Source: Brachybacterium endophyticum (GTDB taxonomy: Bacteria > Actinomycetota > Actinomycetes > Actinomycetales > Dermabacteraceae). From it: DNA of 64,000 nt. The notes under the pieces were generated by a model. That model searched no databases. It was not told the origin of the DNA and saw only the letters and a list, made by a program, of their open reading frames with translations. Shown here one piece after another: positions 44,792-53,522 of this stretch (within the stretch, counting starts at the first letter, position 1; the number at the start of each line of letters is the position of its first letter). The stretch spans positions 496,001 through 560,000 of the forward strand of contig NZ_QFKX01000002.1 of the NCBI RefSeq assembly GCF_003130585.1. Reading direction: 5' to 3'. The position numbers were made by a program, and so were the translations under genes.

Positions 44792-45628
44792 GTGAGCACC
44801 AGCGCCCACCCCATCCCGAACATCCTGTCGATCGCGGGCACCGACCCCACGGGCGGAGCCGGGATCCAGGCCGATCTCAAGGCCATCAGCGCCCAGGGCG
44901 CCTTCGCGATGGCCGTGGTCACGGCAGTGGTCGCCCAGAACACCCAGGGCGTGCGCGGCGTGCGGGCGATGGATCCCGAGTTCGTCGGGGAGCAGATCGA
45001 CGCGGTCTTCGAGGACGTGCGCGTGGACGCCGTGAAGATCGGCATGGTCGCGAACGCGGGGATCGCCGAGGTGATCGCCGACAGGCTCGCCCACCACGGC
45101 GCGGACCGCGTGGTACTGGACCCGGTGATGGTCGCCAAGAGCGGGGACCGCCTCCTGGACGAGGACGCCGTCGACGCCGTGCGCGATCTGCTGGTGCCGC
45201 GCTCGAGCATCATCACGCCGAACCTCCCGGAGGCAGCGGTGCTGCTCGGGGAGGAGCCCGACTGGGACCTCTCGGAGATGCGCCGCCGTGCGCCGGCTCT
45301 GCTCGAGCTCGGTCCGAGCAGGGTGCTGCTCAAGGGCGGTCACCTCGACGGCTCCGCCACCAGCACCGACCTGCTGTGCGGGCCCGAGGGGATCCTCGAG
45401 CTGCCCGCTCCCCGCATCGCGACGACCAACGACCACGGCACCGGGTGCACGCTCTCCGCCGCGATCGCCGCCCTGCTCCCGCAGCGCAGCGCCGTAGATG
45501 CGGTGCGCGAGGGCAAGGCGTATCTCCACGATGCGCTGGCGGCGAGCGACCGGCTGGACGTCGGCCGAGGACACGGCCCCCTGCACCACTTCCATGCCCT
45601 CTGGGAAGCCGCCGGGATCGATCGCTGA
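44792..45628 (+). CDS. thiD: Hydroxymethylpyrimidine/phosphomethylpyrimidine kinase
   Basis: A 278-residue ribokinase-fold enzyme that phosphorylates HMP and HMP-P in thiamine synthesis. ILSIAGTDPTGGAGIQADLKAISAQG is the substrate-binding start, VVLDPVMVAKSGD lies in the middle and ATTNDHGTGCTLSAAIAALL is the ATP/anion-hole signature with the catalytic base Asp. GTG 44792 follows GAAGAGG; the upstream frame to 44756 lies between riboswitch and start. It is the only thi gene seen here and is under the TPP riboswitch. Confidence 0.95.
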   Translation: MSTSAHPIPNILSIAGTDPTGGAGIQADLKAISAQGAFAMAVVTAVVAQNTQGVRGVRAMDPEFVGEQIDAVFEDVRVDAVKIGMVANAGIAEVIADRLAHHGADRVVLDPVMVAKSGDRLLDEDAVDAVRDLLVPRSSIITPNLPEAAVLLGEEPDWDLSEMRRRAPALLELGPSRVLLKGGHLDGSATSTDLLCGPEGILELPAPRIATTNDHGTGCTLSAAIAALLPQRSAVDAVREGKAYLHDALAASDRLDVGRGHGPLHHFHALWEAAGIDR

Positions 45629-45660
45629 CCGTGCGACGCCCCGCCGTGTAATAGTGGCCA

Positions 45661-45674
45661 TCAACCATTGTTGA
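45661..45674. promoter_or_regulatory. Palindrome upstream of the TetR gene (TCAAC-CATT-GTTGA)
   Basis: A 14-base palindrome lies just after a TAATAG-type -10 element near 45648 and 73 bases before the TetR gene, so it may be its own operator. Confidence 0.45.
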
Positions 45675-45746
45675 CGGGGCGCGTCCAGCGCCCGGGGCGG
45701 CACCGGCCGACCTCGGCTCGTCGGCGCACGGAGGAGAGGGGCGCAC

Positions 45747-46394
45747 GTGAGCGCGACGACGGAGCACGGCCGCACGCGGCGCAGGCCCCCGGGGCGGCCG
45801 CGCGGACAGGATTCCGCGATCGTGCGGGACCAGGCGCTGCGCACCGCCGTCGACCTGATCGCCCACCAGGGTTTCGCCGCGACGTCGATGGCGCAGGTCG
45901 CGGAGGGCGCAGGGATCTCGCCCTCGGGCCTGGCCCACCACTTCCCCTCCAAGAGGGACCTGCTGACGGCGGTCCTCGCCCACCGTGACGCGGTGGACAG
46001 TGACCCGCGCCCGCCGGAGGGGTCGGCACCCTGGGCATCCTTCGACCATCTGGTGCGGGTGGCCGGGCTGAACATGGGGCGCCGCCAGATCGTTCTGCTC
46101 TACGTCACGGTCACCGGTGAGGCCACCCAGGCCGACCATCCGGCGCACGGCTGGATGGTCGAGCACTTCGAGAACGTCATGCAGACCCTGCGCAGCGGCT
46201 TGATCGCCGATCAGGCCAACGGTGACGTGCGCGAGGACGCCCCGGTGGAGTCCATCGCGCGCGAGACGGTCGCGCTCATGGACGGGCTGCAGCTGCAGTG
46301 GCTGATCGACCCCACGGTCGACATGGCCGCGATCCTGGCGGGCCACGTCGACCGCTTGAAGGCCGCCTGGGGAACTCCCGCCACCACCTCCTGA
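45747..46394 (+). CDS. TetR-family transcriptional regulator
   Basis: A 215-residue regulator with a basic, Arg/Pro-rich lead and a helix-turn-helix at about 40-75 (HQGFAATSMAQVAEGAGISPSGLAHHFPSKRDLL). The ligand domain is all helical. GTG 45747 has GGAGGAGAGG upstream. The neighbours are thiD and fluoride-channel genes; no obvious enzyme target lies beside it, and self-regulation through the upstream palindrome is the only inference. Confidence 0.88.
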   Translation: MSATTEHGRTRRRPPGRPRGQDSAIVRDQALRTAVDLIAHQGFAATSMAQVAEGAGISPSGLAHHFPSKRDLLTAVLAHRDAVDSDPRPPEGSAPWASFDHLVRVAGLNMGRRQIVLLYVTVTGEATQADHPAHGWMVEHFENVMQTLRSGLIADQANGDVREDAPVESIARETVALMDGLQLQWLIDPTVDMAAILAGHVDRLKAAWGTPATTS

Positions 46395-46508
46395 CCCCGC
46401 GAATCGCGGCCCGTCCCGATGACCGACAATGGGCCCTGTCCGCTCCAGCGTGACGCGCCCGGGCAGGTGCTCTCCCTGTGGTGGGCCTCGACGGGACAGG
46501 AGACCGCC

Positions 46509-46991
46509 ATGACGACATCCGGCCGGACCGGCGACGAGCAGGCCGCTCGCGCGGAGCGGCTCCCGCAGCGGCCCGTGCGCCCCCTCCACCTGCAGGCCGG
46601 TGCCCTCGCGCTCGTCCTGCTCGGAGGGACGCTCGGGACGGCGGCACGCGAGGGACTGACCCTGGTCGTCCCCGAGGTCGGCGGATTCCCGATCGCCCTG
46701 TCTTGCATCAATCTCGTCGGCGCGCTGCTGCTCGGCGTGCTCCTGGAGTCCCTCGCGCGCCGCGGGCCCGACACGGGTCCCCGCCGCTCCCTGCGCCTGC
46801 TGCTGGGCACGGGCCTGATGGGCGGTTTCACCTCCTACAGCGCGCTCTCGCTGGCGACCCAGCAGCTGCTGGCCGACGGCACCGTCGGCCGTGCCCTCGC
46901 CTTCGCCCTGCTCAGCGTCGTGCTCGGCGTGCTCTTCGCGTTCGCCGGCGTCCTGCTCGCCTCCCGCCGCCGGGCAGGGGGTGCTCGATGA
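46509..46991 (+). CDS. crcB: Fluoride channel subunit CrcB/Fluc (first of a pair)
   Basis: A 160-residue four-helix membrane protein that exports fluoride. After a polar lead of about 35 residues, GGTLGTAAREGL, the pore Asn region in SCINLVGALLLGVLLE and GLMGGFTSYSALS (the conserved GGFTTFSTF-type segment) are present. ATG 46509 follows AGGAGA. It overlaps the second crcB by ATGA; paired genes usually make a heterodimer with opposite topology. I looked for a crcB riboswitch in the 110 bases upstream and saw no convincing match. Confidence 0.92.
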   Translation: MTTSGRTGDEQAARAERLPQRPVRPLHLQAGALALVLLGGTLGTAAREGLTLVVPEVGGFPIALSCINLVGALLLGVLLESLARRGPDTGPRRSLRLLLGTGLMGGFTSYSALSLATQQLLADGTVGRALAFALLSVVLGVLFAFAGVLLASRRRAGGAR

Positions 46992-47365
46992 GCGTCGCCG
47001 TCTTCATCCTGCTCAGCCTCGCCGGCGGCGTCGGCGCGGTCGCTCGGTTCGTCCTCGACGGGCTGGTGCGGTCCCGGGTCTCCTCGGCGATGCCGTGGGG
47101 GACCATCCTGATCAACATCAGTGGCTCCCTGCTGCTGGGCCTGGTCACCGGGATGCTCGGAGCGCAGCTCCTCACGCCCGAGCTCCAGCTCGTCCTCGGA
47201 GCCGGGTTCCTCGGCGGGTACACGACGTCCTCCACGGCCAGCGTCGAGACGGTGCGACTGCTGCAGCAGCGGCGCATGGTCCTAGCCCTGGGCAACCTGC
47301 TGGGCACCCTGGTGGTGGGCTCCGCAGCCGCGACGCTCGGGCTGGTCCTCGGCGCGGCACTCTGA
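46988..47365 (+). CDS. crcB: Fluoride channel subunit CrcB/Fluc (second of a pair)
   Basis: A 125-residue partner with four helices: GGVGAVARFVLDGL, GTILINISGSLLLGLVTG with the pore Asn, GFLGGYTTSSTASVETV and a final GNLLGTLVVGSAAATLGLVLG. ATG 46988 overlaps the stop of the first gene, so the two are translated together, as expected for a heterodimeric fluoride channel. Confidence 0.93.
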   Translation: MSVAVFILLSLAGGVGAVARFVLDGLVRSRVSSAMPWGTILINISGSLLLGLVTGMLGAQLLTPELQLVLGAGFLGGYTTSSTASVETVRLLQQRRMVLALGNLLGTLVVGSAAATLGLVLGAAL

Positions 47366-47433
47366 GAGCGCGCCGAGGCAGCCCGACGGCCGGTGGCCGG
47401 CGGCCGTGCCCGTGCCCGAACACCCGGTCGCCG

Positions 47434-48780
47434 TCAGCAGTCGGCGACCAGTCGCAGCAGCACCCGGGCGCCGAAGCGGATCGCGTCCACGGGCACGCGC
47501 TCGTCGATGCCGTGGAACAGGGGCGCGAAGTCGAGGTCGGCGGGCAGCTGCAGCGGGGCGAAGCCGTAGCCCGTGATGCCCAGCTGGGCGAGCTGCTTGT
47601 TGTCGGTGCCGCCGCTGAGGCAGTAGGGGAGCAGCTCGGCGCCGGGGTCCTCGGCGAGGATCGCGCGGTGCATCGCGTCGACGAAGGGGGTGTCGTCGGG
47701 GGCGTCGAGGGCGATGCCGATGGTGTCGACGATCATCTCGACGTCGGGCCCGGAGAGCTCGTCGATGAGCGCCAGCAGCTCGTCCCGGTGGCCGGGCAGG
47801 AACCGGCAGTCCAGCTCCGCCTCGGCCGTCTGGGGGATGACGTTGCCCTTGTACCCGGCGCGCAGGGTGGTCGCGTTCGCGGTGTCCGAGAGGGTGCCGG
47901 AGACGAACTGCCTCGCTCCACCCAGCATCGGCAGGAAGGCTGCGGGGTCGCTCTCCTCCCACTCCGTCCCGGAGATCTCGCCGACACGGTCGAACAGGGT
48001 CCGCACGCTCGCGATGTACTCGTAGGGGAACACGTGCTCGTCGATCGCGGAGATCGCCCGGGACAACCGCACGATCGCGCTCTCGTCGTTGGGGACCGAC
48101 CCGTGGCCCGCGCGGCCGTGGGCGCGCAGACGCATCCAGGCGTAGCCCTTCTCCGCGGTCTGCAGCAGGTAGGCGCGCACGTCGCGCCCGGCGTCCTTCT
48201 GCGGCACGGTGATCGAGTAGCCGCCCACCTCGCTGATCGCCTCCGTGCACCCCTCGAAGATCTCCGGCCGGTGCTCGACGAGCCAGCGCGAGCCCAGGAC
48301 GCCACCGGCCTCCTCGTCGGCGAACATCACGATCACCAGGTCCCGCGGCGGCTTCTGGCCGGTGCGCGCCAGGTGGCGGACCATCGCCAGGATCATCCCG
48401 TCCATGTCCTTCATGTCCACGGCGCCGCGACCGTAGAGCACCCCGTCGCGGATCTCTGCGGCGAAGGGATCCACGCTCCAGTCCGCGGCGTCGGCGGGCA
48501 CGACGTCGAGGTGCCCGTGGATCACGAGCCCACCCCGCTCACGGTCCGCGCCGGGGATGCGCAGCACGACGCTCGCGCGTCCGGGCTCGGACTCGATGAT
48601 CTCCGGCTCGTACCCGACCTCGCGCAGCTGGGAGACCACGTACTCGGCCGCCTCGCGCTCGCCGGGCCCTTCGTTGCGGCCGTAGTTGCTGGTGTCGATG
48701 CGGATCAGATCTCTCGTGATCCGCACGGCCTCCTCCTGCACGAGTTCGAGCTGGTCGGCGGTGGTGTCGGAGAGAGACAT
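47434..48780 (-). CDS. M20/M25/M40 family metallohydrolase
   Basis: A 448-residue zinc-dependent peptidase or amidohydrolase. Metal ligands lie in GLVIHGHLDVVP, GRGAVDMKDMDGM, ADEEAGGVLGSRWL (with the catalytic Glu) and a C-terminal HGIDERVP; the lid domain contains RAHGRAGHGSVPNDESA. ATG 48780 is the first start. It resembles the actinobacterial dipeptidase/succinyl-diaminopimelate desuccinylase-like group, but the substrate is not clear. Confidence 0.9.
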   Translation of the reverse strand: MSLSDTTADQLELVQEEAVRITRDLIRIDTSNYGRNEGPGEREAAEYVVSQLREVGYEPEIIESEPGRASVVLRIPGADRERGGLVIHGHLDVVPADAADWSVDPFAAEIRDGVLYGRGAVDMKDMDGMILAMVRHLARTGQKPPRDLVIVMFADEEAGGVLGSRWLVEHRPEIFEGCTEAISEVGGYSITVPQKDAGRDVRAYLLQTAEKGYAWMRLRAHGRAGHGSVPNDESAIVRLSRAISAIDEHVFPYEYIASVRTLFDRVGEISGTEWEESDPAAFLPMLGGARQFVSGTLSDTANATTLRAGYKGNVIPQTAEAELDCRFLPGHRDELLALIDELSGPDVEMIVDTIGIALDAPDDTPFVDAMHRAILAEDPGAELLPYCLSGGTDNKQLAQLGITGYGFAPLQLPADLDFAPLFHGIDERVPVDAIRFGARVLLRLVADC

Positions 48781-48789
48781 GCGGCCACC

Positions 48790-49762
48790 CTATGCCGCAC
48801 GCAGCTCCCGGCGGGCAGCAGCCTGGACCTCCTCGCCGAGCGCACGCAGCAGATCGGGCGGGGTCCGCCAGGCCTGCCAGTACAGGGGCGTCGAGACCTC
48901 CTCCCCACCGAGCGGCAGCACCCGGCCCTCCTCGCGCAGCGGCACGGACTGCTGCAGAGGCATCATCGCCCAGCCGATCCCCGCCTCGACTGCGCTCCCG
49001 AGGTCATGCGTGGAGGGGACCAGGTGGCGGGGCGCCACCGAGGCGTCCACGCCGCGGGACCGCAGCCACGTCTCCTGCAACCGGTCAGAGCGGTCGAAGT
49101 CGATGCGTGGGGCTCTGCTGAGGATCTCGGGTGACGGCGACCCCCCCCTTCGACGGGGCGGGACCGGCCGGCGAGGACGAGCCTCCGGACGTCGCCGGTG
49201 CGGTGGGGTCCCCCTCCTCGACGTCACGGACCCATCTCTCCCACCAGATCGGGGAGGCCACGGCCTCGTACACCAGGCTCCCCAGCGCCGCCACGGAGCA
49301 GCCGGGCGAGGCCAGCGCGGAGGAGGTCACGGCGGCCATGGCGGCCCCGCTCTCCAGCAGCTGCGCGGTGGCGTCCTGGTCCTCCCGCAGGATCTCGACC
49401 TGGACGTCGTGCTCGGCGACGAAGGAGGCGAGCGGAGCGATGAACCAGGTCGCGGACGAGTCCGAGTTCACCGCGATCGCGATCCGCGGCGCGTGCCCCT
49501 CGTCCTCGAGGCCGAGCGCCTCCTGCGCCTCCGCCTCGATCAGGGCGTGGCATCGAGCGAAGCGGATCACGGCCTGACCGGCCTCCGTGGCACGCACCGG
49601 ACGCGAGCGGACGAGGAGCCGTCGGCCCAGCGTCTGTTCCAGCAGCCGCACCCGCTGGCTGACGGCCGAGGGCGTGAGGTGCAGGGCACGGGAGGCGGCC
49701 TCGAGGGAGCCCTCGTCCACCACGGCGGCCAGTGTGCGCGCGAGAACCGGATCGACGTTCAT
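48790..49762 (-). pseudogene. lysG: LysG/ArgP-type LysR regulator, frameshifted at a C7 run
   Basis: ATG 49762 begins the normal LysG winged helix (LARTLAAVVDEGSLEAASRALHLTPSAVSQRVRLLE) and effector domain up to APSKGG. At the run of seven C at 49141-49147 the frame breaks; ILSRAPRIDFDRSDRLQETWL and the rest, ending RRELRAA, continue in another frame to 48790. The direction fits one extra base in the run. The gene is divergent from an intact lysE, its expected target. A sequencing error, a loss of function and phase variation are all possible. Confidence 0.85.
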
Positions 49763-49820
49763 GAAGAGATGCTAAATCTGCGTCAGGCATCCTTGCTGGT
49801 GCTTCATCGAGCGGAGGTTC

Positions 49821-49826
49821 TAGCGT
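49821..49826 (+). promoter_or_regulatory. -10 hexamer TAGCGT of lysE, probable leaderless start
   Basis: TAGCGT ends 6 bases before the lysE ATG at 49833. Confidence 0.45.
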
Positions 49827-49832
49827 CGAGGG

Positions 49833-50444
49833 ATGCCCGCTCCGCTCCACGGTCTTCTCACCGGCCTCGCCCTGATCGTCGCCATCGGCTCGCAGAACGT
49901 CTTCGTCCTGCGCCAAGGCTTGCGGCGTCAGCACGTGCTCGCGGTCGTGGTGGTGTGCACGCTCTCGGACATGGTGCTGATCAGCGCCGGAGCGGGAGGA
50001 CTCGGTCTGCTCGTGGAGCAGGAGCCGCAGCTCGTGCATGTCGTCCGCTGGGCGGGCGCGGCGTTCCTCGTCGGCTATGCGCTCCTGGCCGCTCGCAGGG
50101 CCCTGCGGCCGACGGGCGAGTCGCTGGAGACGGGGACCGTCTCGGACCGGGGAGGCGGAGTGGTGCGAGTCTCCCTCGCCGCGCTCGCCCTCACCTGGCT
50201 CAACCCCCACGTGTACCTCGACACCGTGCTGCTGCTGGGGTCCGTCGCGGCGACCCACGGGACCGGGCGGTGGGCGTTCGCCCTCGGTGCGATCGCCGGC
50301 AGTGCGCTGTGGTTCTCGGCGCTGGGCTTCGGCGCACGCGGTCTCGGTGGCCTGCTCTCTGGCCCTCGCGCCTGGCGCGTGCTCGACGGGCTCGTCGCGG
50401 TGACGATGCTGGTGGTCGCGGTGATGCTCCTGACCGGAGGGTGA
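49833..50444 (+). CDS. lysE: LysE/ArgO-type amino-acid exporter
   Basis: A 203-residue exporter of basic amino acids with six helices. It begins GLLTGLALIVAIGSQNVFVLRQGL, the LysE signature (GxxxGxxxxxxxGPQNxFVLRQG-like), and has LTWLNPHVYLDTVLLLGS in the middle. The divergent lysG gene, its usual activator, is frameshifted. A leaderless promoter is likely. Confidence 0.93.
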   Translation: MPAPLHGLLTGLALIVAIGSQNVFVLRQGLRRQHVLAVVVVCTLSDMVLISAGAGGLGLLVEQEPQLVHVVRWAGAAFLVGYALLAARRALRPTGESLETGTVSDRGGGVVRVSLAALALTWLNPHVYLDTVLLLGSVAATHGTGRWAFALGAIAGSALWFSALGFGARGLGGLLSGPRAWRVLDGLVAVTMLVVAVMLLTGG

Positions 50445-50498
50445 GCGCCCCTTCGACCGGCGGATGAGTGCCCCGTCAGCCGGCAGGGGCCCTGCGCG

Positions 50499-50770
50499 TC
50501 AGCCGTGCGGCCCGCCCCGCAGCTCCACCGAGATCTGCTCGGCATCGAGCGTGGAGAGCACGTGCTCGACCATCTCGGGATCGAAGAGCCCGTCGTCGCG
50601 CGCATCCAGCAGGGCCTTGCGCTGCGCCTCGAGGACCCGCAGCGTCTCGATCTTGTCGGGTGCCCACGAGGATCAGCGGGGCGGCGGTCGGTGCGCAGGC
50701 GCGGGGCGATCACATCGGTCGCGCAGATGATGACGATCGCGGCGACCGCGAGCGCGATGGGAAGGGTCAT
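50499..50770 (-). pseudogene. Relic of a CPA1-type Na+/H+ antiporter (large internal deletion)
   Basis: ATG 50770 encodes an antiporter-like first helix, MTLPIALAVAAIVIICATDVIAPRLR; APLILVGT, the expected continuation, appears in a second frame at about 50665-50690. It joins directly to a third frame reading PDKIETLRVLEAQRKALLDARDDG...FDPEMVEHVLSTLDAEQ, the typical C-terminal tail of CPA1 antiporters, with stop at 50499-50501. About 270 bases remain of a gene that should be over 1.5 kb, so the transporter is lost. Confidence 0.6.
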
Positions 50771-51306
50771 GGCCGGCTCCGTCCGGTGGATCCACGGTGG
50801 GGGGTGGGCCGGCGCGCGGGACACGATGTCGGCGGGGGCCTCGAGCTGCCAGTGATTCTCCCACCCTGCATGCGGTCGGCGTCCGACGACCGGCTCCTGG
50901 GCCCTCGCCGAGGTCGGCCCCGGAGCCTGAGATCGCCGGAGAAGGGGCGGGTACGAGGCCTCGGAGCGGACACGCGCGAATCGTGACGGAAGCGTTACGC
51001 ATGGCTTTGGCAGGCGATGACGGAAATCTCCGGAAAAGCAGCTGACCGTGCTGGTCGCACGGAAGGAACGACCATCGGGAGAAGAGCCTGCGGAGGGGTG
51101 GGAAGCGGGTTCCGAGAAGGTGCCGGAAGGGGCCCCTGCCGACGCCCTCGGACCGAACGTGATTGAGAAGCCCAGGTCAGGCGGCGATGATAGAGAAACA
51201 GAACCGAGCCGGAAATCGCTTCCGATGCGGAGCGCAGAGGTGCGCCATCGCAGTCTTCGGCTGTGAGCGACTCAGCCCTGTCCGACGTCGACACGAGGGA
51301 GCAAGA
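50771..51306 (+). other. Non-coding region upstream of proV
   Basis: About 535 bases with no credible gene. Its right half is visibly less GC-rich (GCGTTACGCATGG, GATAGAGAAACAG) than the coding DNA around it. The promoter of the compatible-solute transporter must lie here, but I could not choose one; a structured leader is possible. Confidence 0.5.
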
Positions 51307-52593
51307 ATGCCCGTCATCTCCGCAGACGGTCTCCACAAGATCTTCGGGCGCCGCCCGCAGCGGGGCGTCGATGCCCTGCGCGCGGGCGCCACCCGCGACC
51401 AGTTGCGCGAGGAGGGCTTGACCGCTGCCGTCATCGACGCGTCCTTCGACGTCGAGCCCGGAGAGATCTTCGTGGTGATGGGGCTGTCCGGATCGGGCAA
51501 GTCCACGCTGATCCGCATGGTCAACGGTCTGCTCCCCGCCACCGCGGGCAGTCTCGAGATCGGCGGGCAGGACCTCTTCTCGATGAGCGCCAAGCAGGAG
51601 CGCCAGGTCCGCCGCGAACGGATCTCCATGGTCTTCCAGCACTTCGCACTGCTGCCCCACCGGACGGTCGGCGAGAACGCCGCCTACGGCCTGGAGATCA
51701 GCGGCGTCGGCCGCAGCGAGCGCGAGGAGAAGGCGCGCACCGCCCTGGAGATGGTCGGACTCACGGGCTGGGGCGGGTACCCGCCCTCGGCGCTCTCCGG
51801 CGGCATGCAGCAGCGCGTGGGACTTGCCCGCGCGCTCGCCGCCGGGACGGACATCCTGCTGATGGACGAGGCCTTCAGCGCGCTGGACCCTCTGATCCGC
51901 CGCGACATGCAGGACCAGCTCGTGGACCTCCAGCAGCGCCTGGAGAAGACGATCCTGTTCATCACCCACGACCTCAACGAGGCCATGCGTTTGGGCGATC
52001 GCATCGCGATGATGCGCGACGGCCGCATCGTCCAGGTGGGCACGAGCGAGGAGATCCTCAACGAGCCCGCCAACGACTACGTCGCCCGCTTCATCCAGGA
52101 CGTCGACCGCAGCCGCGTGCTCACCGCCGGCGCGATCCTCGAGAAGCCCGCCGAGGTCCTCGGCGCCGCACAGGGTCCGCGCACTGCGCACAAGCTGATG
52201 CGCGAGACCCAGAACCCGTGGCTCGTGGTGCTGAACCGCGACCAGACGCCGGCCGGCGTGCTGTGGGAGGACGACGTCGCCGACGCGGTCAGCGCCGGGC
52301 GCGACGAGCTGCCCTGGTCGGACGTGCACGAGATGCCCGTCGTCCGTGAGGACGCCCCGATCGCCGAGCTCTTCGCGCCCTCGGCCCGGCACCGCAGCCC
52401 GCTCGTCGTCGTGGACGAGGAGGGGCACTTCGCCGGGGTCGTCCCCCGGGTCACGCTGCTGACCGCCGCCGGTGTCCATCAGGAGGAGACATCCCCGGGG
52501 AGCGTCGCGGCGCCACCACCCCCTGACGGCAGCGGGCAGACGCACCGCGCCCCTGACCACGACGTGACCACCACAGGGGAGGAGGGCCGATGA
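51307..52593 (+). CDS. proV: Glycine betaine/proline ABC transporter ATPase (ProV-like)
   Basis: A 428-residue ATPase. It has Walker A GLSGSGKSTLIRM, the signature SALSGGMQQRVGLARAL, Walker B ILLMDEAFSALDP and switch His in FITHDLNEAMRLGD, with a C-terminal pair of CBS domains (about 270-400) that may sense ionic strength. The extended N-terminal helix RPQRGVDALRAGATRDQLREEG is typical of ProV/OpuAA. ATG 51307 follows GAGGGAGC. It overlaps proW by ATGA. Confidence 0.95.
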   Translation: MPVISADGLHKIFGRRPQRGVDALRAGATRDQLREEGLTAAVIDASFDVEPGEIFVVMGLSGSGKSTLIRMVNGLLPATAGSLEIGGQDLFSMSAKQERQVRRERISMVFQHFALLPHRTVGENAAYGLEISGVGRSEREEKARTALEMVGLTGWGGYPPSALSGGMQQRVGLARALAAGTDILLMDEAFSALDPLIRRDMQDQLVDLQQRLEKTILFITHDLNEAMRLGDRIAMMRDGRIVQVGTSEEILNEPANDYVARFIQDVDRSRVLTAGAILEKPAEVLGAAQGPRTAHKLMRETQNPWLVVLNRDQTPAGVLWEDDVADAVSAGRDELPWSDVHEMPVVREDAPIAELFAPSARHRSPLVVVDEEGHFAGVVPRVTLLTAAGVHQEETSPGSVAAPPPPDGSGQTHRAPDHDVTTTGEEGR

Positions 52594-53498
52594 ACCCCGA
52601 CGAGAGCCTCGTGCCCGCCATCCCGATCGGTGACTGGGTCCAGTCCTTCATCGACTGGCTGACCGAGAACGTCTCCTGGCTGTTCGACCTGATCAAGGCC
52701 GTCTTCAGTTTCCTGGTCGAGAACCTCACCTTCGGTCTGACCGCGATCGCCCCGGTCGCCCTGATCGTGATCTGCGTGCTGCTGGCCTGGGTGCTGCGCT
52801 CCTGGAAGTTCGCCCTCGGCACCGCCGTGATGTTCCTGCTTGTGCTCTCCATGGGGCAGTGGGTGCACATGATGGAGACGACCGCGCTGGTGCTGGTGGC
52901 CACCGTGATCGCCGTCGTGATCGCAATCCCCCTGGGCGTGCTCGCAGCCCGCAGCCGGACCGTCAGTGCGATCGTGCGCCCGATCCTGGACTTCATGCAG
53001 ACGATGCCCGCCTTCGTCTACCTCATCCCCGCCGTCACCATGTTCTCGATCGGCGTCGTCCCCGGCATGGTCGCGACCATCATCTTCGCCCTCCCTCCCG
53101 GGGTGCGCATGACCGAGCTCGGCATCCGCCAGGTCGACACCGAGACGGTCGAGGCGGGTGAGGCCTTCGGGGCGACCCCGTGGCAGATCCTGCGCGGCAT
53201 CCAGCTGCCGCTGGCGGTGCCGACCATCATGGCGGGCGTCAACCAGGTGATCATGCTCGCGCTGTCGATGGGCGTGATCGCCGGCATGATCGGCGCACCC
53301 GGCCTGGGCAAGGAGGTCGTCGAGGCGATCTCCAGCCTCGACCTGCCGCTCGGCGTCGAGGCGGGACTCTCCGTGGTCTTCCTCGCCGTCTTCCTCGACC
53401 GGCTCACCGCAGCGCTCGGTGCCCCCAGCCAGTACCCGGGTTCGCTCGTCGCCCTGGTGCGCCGCCGTCGGCGCAAGCGCGCCGCGGCCGACGGCTGA
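52590..53498 (+). CDS. proW: Glycine betaine/proline ABC transporter permease (ProW-like)
   Basis: A 302-residue permease. After an amphipathic N-terminal stretch and two leading helices, the BPD permease domain shows PILDFMQTMPAFVYLIPAVTMFSIGVVPGM and the EAA loop EAGEAFGATPWQILRGIQLPLAVPTIMAGVNQ. The tail is basic. Translation is coupled to proV by ATGA at 52590-52593. Confidence 0.95.
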   Translation: MNPDESLVPAIPIGDWVQSFIDWLTENVSWLFDLIKAVFSFLVENLTFGLTAIAPVALIVICVLLAWVLRSWKFALGTAVMFLLVLSMGQWVHMMETTALVLVATVIAVVIAIPLGVLAARSRTVSAIVRPILDFMQTMPAFVYLIPAVTMFSIGVVPGMVATIIFALPPGVRMTELGIRQVDTETVEAGEAFGATPWQILRGIQLPLAVPTIMAGVNQVIMLALSMGVIAGMIGAPGLGKEVVEAISSLDLPLGVEAGLSVVFLAVFLDRLTAALGAPSQYPGSLVALVRRRRRKRAAADG

Positions 53499-53522
53499 CC
53501 GGCGCCCCGGCCGCCCCGGCCG

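Noticed and set aside
46395-46508. Fluoride (crcB) riboswitch before the crcB pair
   Set aside because: The GATG...CCGCC-type conserved core could not be lined up; only GATGACC and scattered GCC occur.
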